Positions 17,869 to 26,949 of a stretch of 52,989 nucleotides of DNA are shown piece by piece. The DNA is taken from the NCBI GenBank assembly GCA_027487315.1, contig JAIYDW010000213.1:1-52989 (forward strand), in the 5' to 3' direction. The stretch comes from Verrucomicrobiaceae bacterium. Its GTDB lineage: Bacteria > Verrucomicrobiota > Verrucomicrobiia > Verrucomicrobiales > Verrucomicrobiaceae. Below the pieces are notes generated by a model. That model had not been told where the DNA came from. It saw nothing but the letters and a program-made list of their open reading frames with translations, and did not search any database. The translations under genes were made by a program, and so were the position numbers. The first letter of the stretch is position 1. Every line of letters begins with the position of its first letter.

Positions 17869-18936
17869 ATGAAACGCTGGCGCATCGCAGGCATCAACTT
17901 CGACCACTTCCACATGGGCGACCTGCTCCGCCAGGTATTCGCTCACCCCAGCGCCGACATCGTCGCCATCTGTGACGATCAACCCCAGCGCATGGCCAGC
18001 GCTCAAAAGAACTTCAACCTCACTGACTCCCAAGTCTTCACCGACACCGACGCCTGCCTCGCTCAAACCAAGCCCGACCTCGTCATCCTCTGCCCCTCAG
18101 CCTCCACCCACGGCGAATGGGTCCAAAAAATCGCCCCCCACGGCGTCCACATCCTCATGGAAAAACCCTTCGCCGCCTCCCTCGCCGAAGCCGATACCAT
18201 GATCGCCGCCATGGCCCCCACCGGCAAGGAACTCATCATCAATTGGCCCCTCGTCTGGATTCCCTGCCAACAAACCGCCCACCGCCTCATCCAGGAAGGC
18301 CTCATCGGTGAGGTCACCGGCTTCCACCACCACGGCGGCAACCGCGGCCCCCTTTACCACGGCGCCGATAAGATCGACTCCGAACCCACCCCTGTCGAAA
18401 AAGCCGCCAGCTGGTTCTACAGCGCTGCCCTCGGTGGCGGGTCCCTCCTCGACTACATGGGCTACGGCACCACCATCGGCTCCTGGCACCTCAACGGCCG
18501 CGCCCCCTTGGAAGTAACATGCACCTGGAACATCCCCGACGGCCTTGAAGTCGACGAACACGCCATCGCCGTCCTCCGCTACCCCTTCGGCCTCAGCAAA
18601 ACCGAAACCCGTTGGGGCACCTTCACTGATCCCTGGACCCATCAGCCCCAGCCCAAGTGCGGCTTCGTCCTCACCGGCACCGAAGGCACGATCTCCTGCT
18701 ACGACTACGCCGAAACCCTCTGGGTCCAAACCCGCGCCCACCCCGAAGGCTACTCCATCCCCATCGAACCCACCGCCGCTCCCAACCGCAACCCCATCGA
18801 GCACGTCCTCCACCACCTCGAAACCGGCGCACCTCTCATCGGCCCCCTCACCCTCGAAATCTCCCGCCTAGGCCAGCAAATCACCGACACCGCCATCCAA
18901 AGCGCCCAACAAAAACGCACCCTGCCACTGCTCTAA
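17869..18936 (+). CDS. Gfo/Idh/MocA family oxidoreductase
   Basis: 355 residues. The N-terminal Rossmann domain is visible (RIAGINFDHFHMGDLL, VAICDD, CPSASTHGEWVQ) with the EKP signature (HILMEKPFAAS) that holds the catalytic lysine. The C-terminal domain carries GGGSLLDYMGYG, the block that usually contributes to substrate binding. Members oxidise or reduce sugars and inositols with NAD(P). The nucleotide motif is GINFDHFHMG rather than the usual GxGxxG, a variant seen in PVC-group members. The 3' end overlaps the convergent HNH gene by 4 nt. Confidence 0.88.
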   Translation: MKRWRIAGINFDHFHMGDLLRQVFAHPSADIVAICDDQPQRMASAQKNFNLTDSQVFTDTDACLAQTKPDLVILCPSASTHGEWVQKIAPHGVHILMEKPFAASLAEADTMIAAMAPTGKELIINWPLVWIPCQQTAHRLIQEGLIGEVTGFHHHGGNRGPLYHGADKIDSEPTPVEKAASWFYSAALGGGSLLDYMGYGTTIGSWHLNGRAPLEVTCTWNIPDGLEVDEHAIAVLRYPFGLSKTETRWGTFTDPWTHQPQPKCGFVLTGTEGTISCYDYAETLWVQTRAHPEGYSIPIEPTAAPNRNPIEHVLHHLETGAPLIGPLTLEISRLGQQITDTAIQSAQQKRTLPLL

Positions 18937-19352
18937 GACCGAGTGCCCGGAGGGAATAAACCAAAAACAGCCTCAGCCTCCCGAACCCGCAACCTGCGCG
19001 GATGATTGAGATCAAGCAACTGAACCGTCGCACGTCGGGCCGCCGTCAAACCGACCAGTTCGACACCAACCCATCTAAAATGATCCTCCCACGCTGACTT
19101 GCGAGGATGAAACAGCGCCGTCGTCTGCCCATTCTCTGGATCAACTCCGTGCGAGCGATCCGACTTGTGAAGATTACAACTCGGGCAGGCAAAAGCCAAA
19201 TTCTCCATCGTGGTCATGTCCCCGCATATCCGGGGCAAAATGTGCTCAACATGGAATGTCGCTCCCTGAAGTGACTGATTCATCCCACAATACTCGCAGC
19301 GCTCAAAAGCCCTGGCCCTCACCGCCACCGCCAGCTCAGCAGAGGAATTCAT
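18933..19352 (-). CDS. HNH endonuclease
   Basis: 139 residues. The first zinc pair is in CEYCG, the core in FHVEHILPR, and the second zinc pair and HNH end in NLAFACPSCNLHKSDR. This is the stand-alone HNH domain common in bacterial genomes, probably DNA-acting. The C-terminal 50 residues (HPRKSAWEDHF, RATVQLLDLN) match the usual tail. The start overlaps the stop of the upstream partner gene by 4 nt, so they form a two-gene unit. Confidence 0.9.
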   Translation of the reverse strand: MNSSAELAVAVRARAFERCEYCGMNQSLQGATFHVEHILPRICGDMTTMENLAFACPSCNLHKSDRSHGVDPENGQTTALFHPRKSAWEDHFRWVGVELVGLTAARRATVQLLDLNHPRRLRVREAEAVFGLFPPGTRS

Positions 19353-19573
19353 GCAGGCCGTTTTCCAAGCAACTGAAGGGCTTCGGCTCTTAGCAAAGAA
19401 ACTTCCTCACTCCAGGCCGCAAGAGCAGCCAACTCTTCCTTTTCATACGGTTGCAAGAGACCGTCGTTGTTCCTCTCCATCAACCTCTGAAGATGACTGT
19501 CTGTTTCGGGAGGCAATCGCAAATTCCCAACGGCTCGAATCCACGTCTCGGGCGCAGCAATGGTCGCAATCAT
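19349..19573 (-). CDS. small partner of the HNH endonuclease
   Basis: About 74 residues from the ATG at 19573 (MIATIAAPETWIRAVGNL). Sequence such as LRLPPETDSHLQRLMERNNDGLLQPYEKEELAALAAWSEEVSLLRAEAL is a helical small-protein family regularly found directly upstream of stand-alone HNH nucleases. It overlaps the HNH gene by 4 nt (ATGA). Whether it restrains or recruits the nuclease is not known. Confidence 0.8.
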   Translation of the reverse strand: MIATIAAPETWIRAVGNLRLPPETDSHLQRLMERNNDGLLQPYEKEELAALAAWSEEVSLLRAEALQLLGKRPA

Positions 19574-19632
19574 GCTCACAGAGTCGAAGAAAAAGCTCCG
19601 ATTGTCAATATGGCACCCCACAGTTCCCCAGA

Positions 19633-21687
19633 CTACGCCGGATCTGCCGTTACATACGGATCCTCATGCAGCACCGACTTCTTCGACCCACTCAGCAGAC
19701 TGATCCATTCCCTCAAACATCCGAGGAAGATGATCGCCACCGCGCAAAGGAAGAACCCAGTCACCGCCGTATCCACGTTGAAGTTAAACTGCTGCGCCGC
19801 CCACTCCTTCATCTCCTGCGGCGTCCCACCTCCAGCGATCTTGTCCGCGTAAAACTTCGCCCCTGAGATGAATCCCATCTTGGGATTCGCATCAAACAAC
19901 TTGATGTACCCCGCCGCAAACGTCGCCATCATTAGAACCACCAGCGGAATCAACGTCACCGCCAGATAGCGCGCCTTGCCCATCTTGATCAAGATCGTTG
20001 TCCCCAGACAGAACGCAATCACCGCCAGCAACTGATTCGCGATCCCAAACAACGGCCACAAGGTATTGATCCCCCCCAGCGGATCCACCACTCCCTGATA
20101 GAGGAAGTAACCCCATGCCCCCACTAGCAACGCACTCGCCAAAACATTCGAAGGCAAACTCCGCGTGTTCCCCAGCGGCTTCCAAATCCCCCCCAGGAAG
20201 TCCTGCAAGATGAACCGCCCCACCCGCGTCCCCGCATCAATCGTCGTCAAAATAAACAACGCTTCAAACATGATCGCAAAGTGATACCAAAACGCCATCC
20301 ACGATGGCCCAAATGCCCGCGCAAACATCTGCGCCATCCCCACCGCAAACGTCGGCGCTCCTCCCACCCGACCAAACATCGTCTTCTCCCCGATGTCCGC
20401 CGCCAGCTTGTCCATCCCCGCCACCGTCACCGGAAACCCCGCCGCCGTGATCATCTGCGTCACCGCCTCACCCTGCGAAGGATCCGTCTGCACAATCTTC
20501 GCCGCTCCCGCATTGATCGCAAAATACTCCCCAGGCTGCAACGCGCACGCCGCCACCAAGGCCATCAGCGCCACCAGCATCTCCGTCACCATCGCCCCAT
20601 ATGCCACACTCCGAATCGACTCTTCCCGATCCAGCAACTTCGGTGTCGTCCCTGATGAAATCAGCGCATGAAAACCCGAGATCGCCCCGCAGGCAATGGT
20701 GATGAACACAAACGGAAACACCCCGCCCAAAAACACCAACCCCGTCCCATCCACAAACTTCGTCAGCTTCGGCATGTGCAACTCAGGCGCCACCCAGATC
20801 ACCACCACTGCCAGCACCGCCACCGTCCCGATCTTCATGAACGTGCTCAGATAATCCCGGGGCGCCAGCAGCATCCACACCGGCAGCACCGACGCCGCAA
20901 ACCCATAAATCATGATCGACCACGCAATCGTCTCCCCCTTGTAGTCAAACAAATGCTCAATGCCCCAGTCCTTCAAATGACTCCCCGCCCACACACTCAC
21001 AATCAGTCCCGCGATCCCAAAAATCGTGATGTTCCGCACACTGATTTTGAAGATCGTATGCCCAAATCCCATCATCAACGCCAACGGAATCGTCATCGCA
21101 ATCGTGAACAATCCCCAGGGACTCTCAGCCAGCGCTTTCACCACCACCAAGCCCAGTACCGCCAGCAGGATCGTCATGATGGCCAGCACCGAAATCATCG
21201 CCACAAACCCCACCAGCGGATTGACCTCTTCCTTCAGCATCTGCCCCAACGACTTACCGCCCCGCCGAATGCTCGCAAACATCACGATCGCGTCATGCAC
21301 TCCTCCACCCAAAGTCGCCCCGATCAAAATCCACAACATCCCCGGCAAATACCCAAACTGCGCCGCCAACACCGGCCCCACCAACGGCCCAGGCCCGGCA
21401 ATCGCCGCAAAGTGATGCCCAAACACCACCCACTTGTTCGTCGGAACAAAATCCGCCCCGTCATTCTTCGTATGCGCCGGCGTCGCCCGCTGCTCATCCA
21501 GCACCAGCACCTTCGTGATCAACCATTTGCTGTAAAATCGGTAAGCCACCGCAAACGAGCAAAGCCCCGCCACTACCAACCACAACGCATTGATCGTCTC
21601 CCCCTTGTGAAAGGCCGAAAACGCAACCGCCCCAGCGCCCAGCGCGGAAACGGCAACCCACATCAAAACACGAAGAATCGGAGACAT
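19633..21687 (-). CDS. cstA: carbon starvation protein A, peptide transporter
   Basis: 684 residues, almost entirely hydrophobic helices. The signature GHHFAAIAGPGPLVGPVLAAQFG near residue 90, GVHDAIVMFASIRRGGKSLG, ACGAISGFHALISSGTTPK and FEALFILTTIDAGTRVGRF are the CstA family blocks. It takes up peptides or pyruvate across the inner membrane, usually induced by carbon starvation. No regulator lies next to it. The C-terminal 30 residues are short and soluble. Start at 21687 (MSPILRVLMW) is preceded by a purine-rich stretch. Confidence 0.95.
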   Translation of the reverse strand: MSPILRVLMWVAVSALGAGAVAFSAFHKGETINALWLVVAGLCSFAVAYRFYSKWLITKVLVLDEQRATPAHTKNDGADFVPTNKWVVFGHHFAAIAGPGPLVGPVLAAQFGYLPGMLWILIGATLGGGVHDAIVMFASIRRGGKSLGQMLKEEVNPLVGFVAMISVLAIMTILLAVLGLVVVKALAESPWGLFTIAMTIPLALMMGFGHTIFKISVRNITIFGIAGLIVSVWAGSHLKDWGIEHLFDYKGETIAWSIMIYGFAASVLPVWMLLAPRDYLSTFMKIGTVAVLAVVVIWVAPELHMPKLTKFVDGTGLVFLGGVFPFVFITIACGAISGFHALISSGTTPKLLDREESIRSVAYGAMVTEMLVALMALVAACALQPGEYFAINAGAAKIVQTDPSQGEAVTQMITAAGFPVTVAGMDKLAADIGEKTMFGRVGGAPTFAVGMAQMFARAFGPSWMAFWYHFAIMFEALFILTTIDAGTRVGRFILQDFLGGIWKPLGNTRSLPSNVLASALLVGAWGYFLYQGVVDPLGGINTLWPLFGIANQLLAVIAFCLGTTILIKMGKARYLAVTLIPLVVLMMATFAAGYIKLFDANPKMGFISGAKFYADKIAGGGTPQEMKEWAAQQFNFNVDTAVTGFFLCAVAIIFLGCLREWISLLSGSKKSVLHEDPYVTADPA

Positions 21688-21742
21688 AAATGGTAAGGAG
21701 AAAGCTATAAAAGCGCCTCAAAGGACACGCAACAAGGACAAA

Positions 21743-22393
21743 TCAACAGTCAGCACCAATGAGGTGCCTCTTGAACGCCCGAACCGAGACCGCCACATTC
21801 GCTGCCTGCAGAAAAGCCGACACCACCACCACCCGCCGCGCCCCCGCCGCCAGCACCTCCTCCAACCGCTTCTCATTAACCCCGCCAATGCAAAAAATCG
21901 GCACGCTCACCCGCCGCTGCACCTCCCCAATGTCCGACAACCCAATCGGCACATAATCCGGCTTCGTCCCCGTCGCATACAAGGGCCCAAACCCAATGTA
22001 GTCCGCCCCCTCCTCACCCGCCGCCACCGCCTGCGCCAGCGAATGCGTCGACTTCCCCACAAAACACCCCGACCCCACCAGCGCCCGCGCCTTCGCCACC
22101 GCCTCATCATCCTGCCCCACATGCACCCCCTCACTCCTCACTTCGGACGCCACTTCCGGATGATCATTGATCACCAACGGCACTCCCAAATCCCGCGTCA
22201 CCGGCAGAATCGCCCTCGCAAACGTCTCGATCTCACCCGCCGAATGCCCCTTCGCCCGCAACTGCAACAAATCCACCCCACCCTCGCAAAGTGACCGCGT
22301 CATCGAGACCAACTCACACGTCGAAACATACCCCAAGTCAACGATGCCATACAGCCTCGCCGCCCGCATCTTCTCGAACACGTTTTCCATCAT
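21743..22393 (-). CDS. thiE: thiamine-phosphate synthase
   Basis: 216 residues of a TIM-barrel enzyme that joins HMP-pyrophosphate and thiazole phosphate to form thiamine phosphate. Diagnostic blocks are LLQLRAK, VHVGQDD, GKSTHS, DYIGFGPLYATGTKP and PIFCIGGVN. The start at 22393 overlaps the stop of the DUF1080 gene in TGATG, so it is translationally coupled to a gene with no evident link to thiamine. No TPP riboswitch was seen upstream, and no other thi genes lie in the window. Confidence 0.9.
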   Translation of the reverse strand: MMENVFEKMRAARLYGIVDLGYVSTCELVSMTRSLCEGGVDLLQLRAKGHSAGEIETFARAILPVTRDLGVPLVINDHPEVASEVRSEGVHVGQDDEAVAKARALVGSGCFVGKSTHSLAQAVAAGEEGADYIGFGPLYATGTKPDYVPIGLSDIGEVQRRVSVPIFCIGGVNEKRLEEVLAAGARRVVVVSAFLQAANVAVSVRAFKRHLIGADC

Positions 22394-23070
22394 CAATCGT
22401 CCAGTTTGGTCAGCCGAATGTTCCGGAACCACACCGGATCACCATGATCCTGAAGCAAAATCTTCCCATGCCCTGGCGCAAAACCCTTGTCCGCGTATTT
22501 CACATACTTGCTCTCGGCAAACATCTTCTCCCACTCCGCGTTCCCCATCTCCACACTCACCACCAGATTGCCATTCAGCCAATGTTGCAGGGTCTTCCCC
22601 TTCACCACCAACTGACTCGAATTCCACTCCCCCGCCGGCTTCACCACCTTATCCGCCGCTGCGCCCTTGATATCATAGAGAGCCCCCGTCTGCCGCTTCA
22701 CTCCGTTCTTCGCATCCGCATGCCGCTCGTCATCAATCAACTGATACTCAAACCCCAGATTCTGCTTCGCAATCGAGTTCACCCAATACTTCACCCCGCT
22801 ATTGCCCCCCTCCGCAATCTTCCACTCCCACTCCATCTCAAAATTTGCAAAAGACGCCTTCGTCACCAGATCCCCGGTCTTCTCTTTCCGATGCAGCGCT
22901 CCATCCGCCTCGATCACCCACCCCGCTCCAGGCGCCCCACCATTGCTACTCTCCCAGGCATCCAAATTCTTGCCATCAAACAAAATCACCGACTCTCCAG
23001 CCCAAGCTAAACCGGAAGTCAAAGAAACAGCAGTACCCAAAAACAGCAGTCGGAAGGAATGAAACATCAT
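22393..23070 (-). CDS. secreted DUF1080 (3-keto-disaccharide hydrolase-type) protein
   Basis: About 225 residues from the ATG at 23070. A signal peptide (MMFHSFRLLFLGTAVSLTSGLAWA) precedes SVILFDGKNLDAWES, the hallmark start of DUF1080. NFEMEWEWKIAEGGNSGVKYWV, GFEYQLIDDERH, GEWNSSQLVVKGKTLQHWLNG and HGKILLQDHGDPVWFRNIRL complete the concanavalin-like jelly-roll. Family members act on modified sugars; many are expanded in this phylum. It couples to thiE at its 3' end. Confidence 0.92.
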   Translation of the reverse strand: MMFHSFRLLFLGTAVSLTSGLAWAGESVILFDGKNLDAWESSNGGAPGAGWVIEADGALHRKEKTGDLVTKASFANFEMEWEWKIAEGGNSGVKYWVNSIAKQNLGFEYQLIDDERHADAKNGVKRQTGALYDIKGAAADKVVKPAGEWNSSQLVVKGKTLQHWLNGNLVVSVEMGNAEWEKMFAESKYVKYADKGFAPGHGKILLQDHGDPVWFRNIRLTKLDD

Positions 23071-23129
23071 GGCAGCCCATACAAACGCAGTCCGACCCCC
23101 ACTTCCAACCAAAGTTTTCCAAAACATCT

Positions 23130-24431
23130 CTACCCTCCTGCCACCTTCCCCTTGGCCACCCCCACCCGCTGCGCCCGATAAATCCCCCACCTCCCGCTGC
23201 AAACATACGCCACAAAACACGCCACTCCAAACGCCACAAGGTAGTGCCCCCCAAACAACTCCACCCCCATGACAGTGCATGCAATCGGCGTATTCGAAGC
23301 CCCCGCAAACACCGCCAAAAAACCCAGCGCCGCAAACAAAGCCACCGGCGCCCCCATCCACCCGCCCAGCGAATTCCCAAGCGTCGATCCAATGTAAAAC
23401 AACGGCGTCACCTCTCCGCCCTTGAATCCACTCCCCAGCGTCACCGCCGTAAACACCGTTTTCCCCACCCAATCCCAAGCCTCCGCTCCACCCGCTTCAA
23501 ACGCCGACAAAATCGAAGCACCTCCTCCCGGCCCCGCCTCCACCCCCAAACCCAAATACGCCCGCGTTCCCGTCAACCACACCAGCCCAATCACCATCAA
23601 TCCTCCCACCACCGGACGCATCGGCGCATAAGCAATCCTCTTCGCAAATAACCGCTGCAAACCATGCGTCAGCGCCGCAAAACCACGCCCCACCAATCCA
23701 AACACACACCCCGCCACCGCCACCTTCAACAGCATCACGCCATCAAACCAAAATCGCCCTCCCTCCTCCAAACTCCCCTCAAACGGAAACACCGTGTGTT
23801 GCGTCCCCCACGCCGAACAAACCGCATCCCCCGCCCCACTCGCCACCAATACCGGCAGCCAGGCCCGATAATGAATCCGCCCTATCGTCAACACCTCCAA
23901 CGCAAAAATCGCTCCCGCCAGGGGCGTCCCAAACACCGATCCAAACCCCGCTGCCACCCCGCACATTAGCATCACCCGACGACTCTCCCCATCCACCCTC
24001 ACGACACGAGCCAGCCACCCCGCCAACCCTCCCCCCATCTGCACCGCCGTCCCCTCCCTCCCTGCCGACCCGCCAAACGCATGCGTCACCAGTGTCCCTA
24101 TCAATACCAACGGCGCCATCCGTCCCGGCACCCCGCCGCCCGGCTCATGAATCTCGTCAATAATGAGATTGCTTCCCCGCTCCGCCTCTTTGCCCATCCA
24201 ATGGTAAAGCAACCCCACCAAAAACCCCGCCACCGGCAAACCCCAAAGCGCTATCGGATGCCTCCAATGCCATGCCGTCACCGCCTCCAAAGCCCACAGA
24301 AAAAAAGCACTCGCCGACCCAGCCGCGACCGCCACCATCAAGGCCAAACTGCACTGCCATCCCTGCCTCCGAATCAGCAAAAGCATCGAATCAAAAGGCC
24401 TCGTCATCGTCACCAGAACATCAGCCTTCAC
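23130..24431 (-). CDS. CLC-family anion transporter, probable fluoride/proton antiporter type
   Basis: 433 residues with about 10-12 membrane helices. The gating block reads GGSAGREGTAVQMGG (Glu126), where chloride-type CLCs have GREGP. The first selectivity block is RGSNLIIDEIHEP instead of GSGIP, and the third is GSGFKGGEVTPLFYIGSTLGN. These variants match what I know of the CLC-F branch that exports fluoride, so fluoride is the best guess, not proven. The GTG start at 24431 overlaps the stop of the upstream protease gene; an ATG at 24407 is the alternative. No fluoride riboswitch is visible between the two. Confidence 0.82.
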   Translation of the reverse strand: MKADVLVTMTRPFDSMLLLIRRQGWQCSLALMVAVAAGSASAFFLWALEAVTAWHWRHPIALWGLPVAGFLVGLLYHWMGKEAERGSNLIIDEIHEPGGGVPGRMAPLVLIGTLVTHAFGGSAGREGTAVQMGGGLAGWLARVVRVDGESRRVMLMCGVAAGFGSVFGTPLAGAIFALEVLTIGRIHYRAWLPVLVASGAGDAVCSAWGTQHTVFPFEGSLEEGGRFWFDGVMLLKVAVAGCVFGLVGRGFAALTHGLQRLFAKRIAYAPMRPVVGGLMVIGLVWLTGTRAYLGLGVEAGPGGGASILSAFEAGGAEAWDWVGKTVFTAVTLGSGFKGGEVTPLFYIGSTLGNSLGGWMGAPVALFAALGFLAVFAGASNTPIACTVMGVELFGGHYLVAFGVACFVAYVCSGRWGIYRAQRVGVAKGKVAGG

Positions 24432-25348
24432 TTACCCCGAACCAACGCCCGCACCTCCCCCGCCGCAATCGCATGGTGAAACACGATTTGGGTCCCCAAA
24501 GCCACCGATTCAGTCTTCGCCCGCTTCCGCCCCGGCAGATCTTCGAGCACCGTCTGAATCTCGGAAACATGCCCCACACAATTGCCCTTGGCATCCACCA
24601 CCGCCGATCCGCTGGACCCCGGAGCCCAATCCACCGTCGTCTCCAACCACACCGGTCTCGGCACCTCCGCACCCTTTGGCAACTCTGCCAAGTCCTTCTT
24701 CCGCAAAAAAGGCCGCTGCACAAATCGACTCACCACCCCGCCGCTGTAATACCCTTTCTTCCCCGCAGGATCACTAAAACACCACACCTCATCCCCGGGT
24801 GAAACATCCGTCGCCAGTGCCAGTGGCGTCAACGCAGCTCCCTTCACCCGCACAATCGCGCTGTCGCGTCCCCGACTCACCGCCAACACCTCCGTCACCG
24901 GCATCATCACATCATCGTCGGTCGCCGCGATCAGATATCCCTCCTTCATCTGCGAAGGCTCAGTCAGCACATGCGCGCAGGTCGCCACCGCTCCATCCGT
25001 CGTGATCGCATAGCCTCCGGCCAAATCCAAGTGCCAGTCATCACACTTCAAACACTGATAGTAAAACCCCACCCTCAAATGCCCCGCCCGAGCCTTCTTC
25101 CAAAGCCCCCTGCCATCCAAGATCTTCTCCCCAACCTCTGGCAGCGACAACTCACACGTCTCCCTTTTCATCTGGTCACGCATCGAATCAAAAGCCACCA
25201 ACGCCCCGGCCTCCCGCATCGCTTTTGCCTGAGCCAGAAGCCCCTTATCCCCCTGACTTCCCCGCCCCTCTCGATACACGGGAACACCCACCCCCTGAGC
25301 GCACAAGCCACTCGTCATCAAAAAACACAGTCCAAGAATTCGAATCAT
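24428..25348 (-). CDS. secreted trypsin-like serine protease
   Basis: 306 residues with a signal peptide (MIRILGLCFLMTSGLCAQ). The catalytic triad of the S1/HtrA-type fold can be placed: His in AVATCAHVL, Asp in RGRDSAIVRV, Ser in DWAPGSSGSAVVD. A CxxC pair (YYQCLKCDDWH) precedes the protease domain. No PDZ domain follows, unlike DegP. It is coupled to the CLC transporter by a 4-nt overlap. The upstream neighbour, a membrane protein of unknown function, is 33 nt away on the same strand. Confidence 0.85.
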   Translation of the reverse strand: MIRILGLCFLMTSGLCAQGVGVPVYREGRGSQGDKGLLAQAKAMREAGALVAFDSMRDQMKRETCELSLPEVGEKILDGRGLWKKARAGHLRVGFYYQCLKCDDWHLDLAGGYAITTDGAVATCAHVLTEPSQMKEGYLIAATDDDVMMPVTEVLAVSRGRDSAIVRVKGAALTPLALATDVSPGDEVWCFSDPAGKKGYYSGGVVSRFVQRPFLRKKDLAELPKGAEVPRPVWLETTVDWAPGSSGSAVVDAKGNCVGHVSEIQTVLEDLPGRKRAKTESVALGTQIVFHHAIAAGEVRALVRGK

Positions 25349-25381
25349 ACAAGACCACCATCAGGGCCCGAAACCATAACC

Positions 25382-26839
25382 CTATCCGTTCACTTCACAA
25401 AGCCTTTGCAGTCGACTCCTCTGCGCTGCGGTCCACGTCAACGACGGCTGCTCCAGCGCCTCACGCGCCGCCGCCGCAATCTCCATCTGCATCCCTGTCT
25501 GCCCTTCCACACAATGCTCCCAAAGCCCTACCAACGCTTCATCCGCCCCTCTCCTCAACAAGAGCCGTGGCACCATCATCCGGGTCTCCGCATCCTTGGG
25601 CGGATCCAAATGCAGCAACGCCAACATCTTGAGATACATCTGACTCTGCGACGGCAGTTCAGCCGTCAACCCGGATAAAAAGCCCGCGTTCTCAGCCCAC
25701 CCCGCAGCCTTCACCGCCCCCAAACGTCCCACATGCACCAGTTCACCCGCCAACCGCTCCCGCTCCTCATTGCACCACACCACCGCCTCGCTGCCCTCCT
25801 TGCGCACCACCGTCCCCACCTCGGCTGAATCCACCGTTTCTACTTTCTCCTTGCCATCACCCCCTGCCAAGACCTGAAGCAAAACCGCCGCAAAAGCTCC
25901 GGTCACTCCCCCTGCCAAAAACCATCCCAGCCTCAGCCGCTGCTCCTCGTTCACCTCCTCCACTTTCTCACCACCGAACTCTCCACCCGGATCAGAACCC
26001 TCCGCACTCAAAAGTCCACCCGTCCACGGAGCGACCTCATCTTTTCGCTCCACCGACTCCACCTGATGACTCTTCACCCACCAAAGATCCCACCACACAG
26101 CCGGCACGATCTTTTCAAACGCATTGGCCGCTGCATGCTCGGGCGTCAGCCACTCGCCCAACTCCCTCAACGCCTGCCTCTCCTGCAGCCCACTCCAATC
26201 CCAGTCCTTCGTCGGACTCAAAAACCGCAGATCCCACATCTCTCGTATCGCCTGATTGGACGCCCCAATCACATCCGCGATCTGAAGCCGTTGCCTCGCC
26301 TCCTTGAGCAATCCCTCATCAATCTCCGCCCCCTCCTTTTGACAATCCAACACATGATTCACCAGCGACACCGCTCTCGGCTGCTTCACCAACGCCAACG
26401 TTGACGCCATGGCCAGCATCAACACCAGGCAATCCTCGGACTTCAAATGCATCTTCGCCGCGAGCATCCCATCCGCCAGTCGGATCAATCGGGTAAAATC
26501 CCGTTGCATCACCCACTCTCCCGCCGCCAGACATGTCAGCATCGCCTGCCCCGTCGCCATCTCTTGCACCAATTCCGGTGTCCCCACCCGCTGCGCCAGC
26601 CACGCTTCCTTCTCCTCATACGTCCGCGCCAAAAACGCCGCCCCCTCCGCCACGATCTCAGGCCGATTGAAGACCTCCGCAAAAAACACCCGCAGCGCCT
26701 CATCATGACGCCCCTCATCACCGCTCCCATCCGCCTTGAGCAAAGCCTCCGCCATCCCCCTCACTCCCTCAGACAGCCCGAACATCCTCGGATCCTCAAG
26801 ACCCGGGAGCGTTGCGTCTGTTAGTTTTCTTTTTGCCAT
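25382..26839 (-). CDS. hypothetical single-pass membrane protein
   Basis: 485 residues, mainly helical. One hydrophobic helix is near residues 308-328 (LGWFLAGGVTGAFAAVLLQVLAGG), preceded by an acidic stretch. The N-terminal 200 residues look like helical repeats (LLKADGSGDEGRHDEALRVFF). The C-terminal 100 residues (MVPRLLLRRGADEALVGLWEHCV) may also be helical repeats. No domain recognised. It probably heads the unit that continues with the protease and CLC genes. Confidence 0.7.
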   Translation of the reverse strand: MAKRKLTDATLPGLEDPRMFGLSEGVRGMAEALLKADGSGDEGRHDEALRVFFAEVFNRPEIVAEGAAFLARTYEEKEAWLAQRVGTPELVQEMATGQAMLTCLAAGEWVMQRDFTRLIRLADGMLAAKMHLKSEDCLVLMLAMASTLALVKQPRAVSLVNHVLDCQKEGAEIDEGLLKEARQRLQIADVIGASNQAIREMWDLRFLSPTKDWDWSGLQERQALRELGEWLTPEHAAANAFEKIVPAVWWDLWWVKSHQVESVERKDEVAPWTGGLLSAEGSDPGGEFGGEKVEEVNEEQRLRLGWFLAGGVTGAFAAVLLQVLAGGDGKEKVETVDSAEVGTVVRKEGSEAVVWCNEERERLAGELVHVGRLGAVKAAGWAENAGFLSGLTAELPSQSQMYLKMLALLHLDPPKDAETRMMVPRLLLRRGADEALVGLWEHCVEGQTGMQMEIAAAAREALEQPSLTWTAAQRSRLQRLCEVNG

Positions 26840-26949
26840 CGTTAGGGCCTCAGCCCTGCTAGACTGGACGATGCCTAGAACCGCATCAATCTCAAAATAA
26901 TCGGCATTTCACCTATTCCGTTACCTCATAGCCAAATGCCCCCATCCCC

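Noticed and set aside
24432-24500. Fluoride riboswitch ahead of the CLC gene
   Set aside because: This interval is the coding end of the protease gene and shows no riboswitch-like structure.
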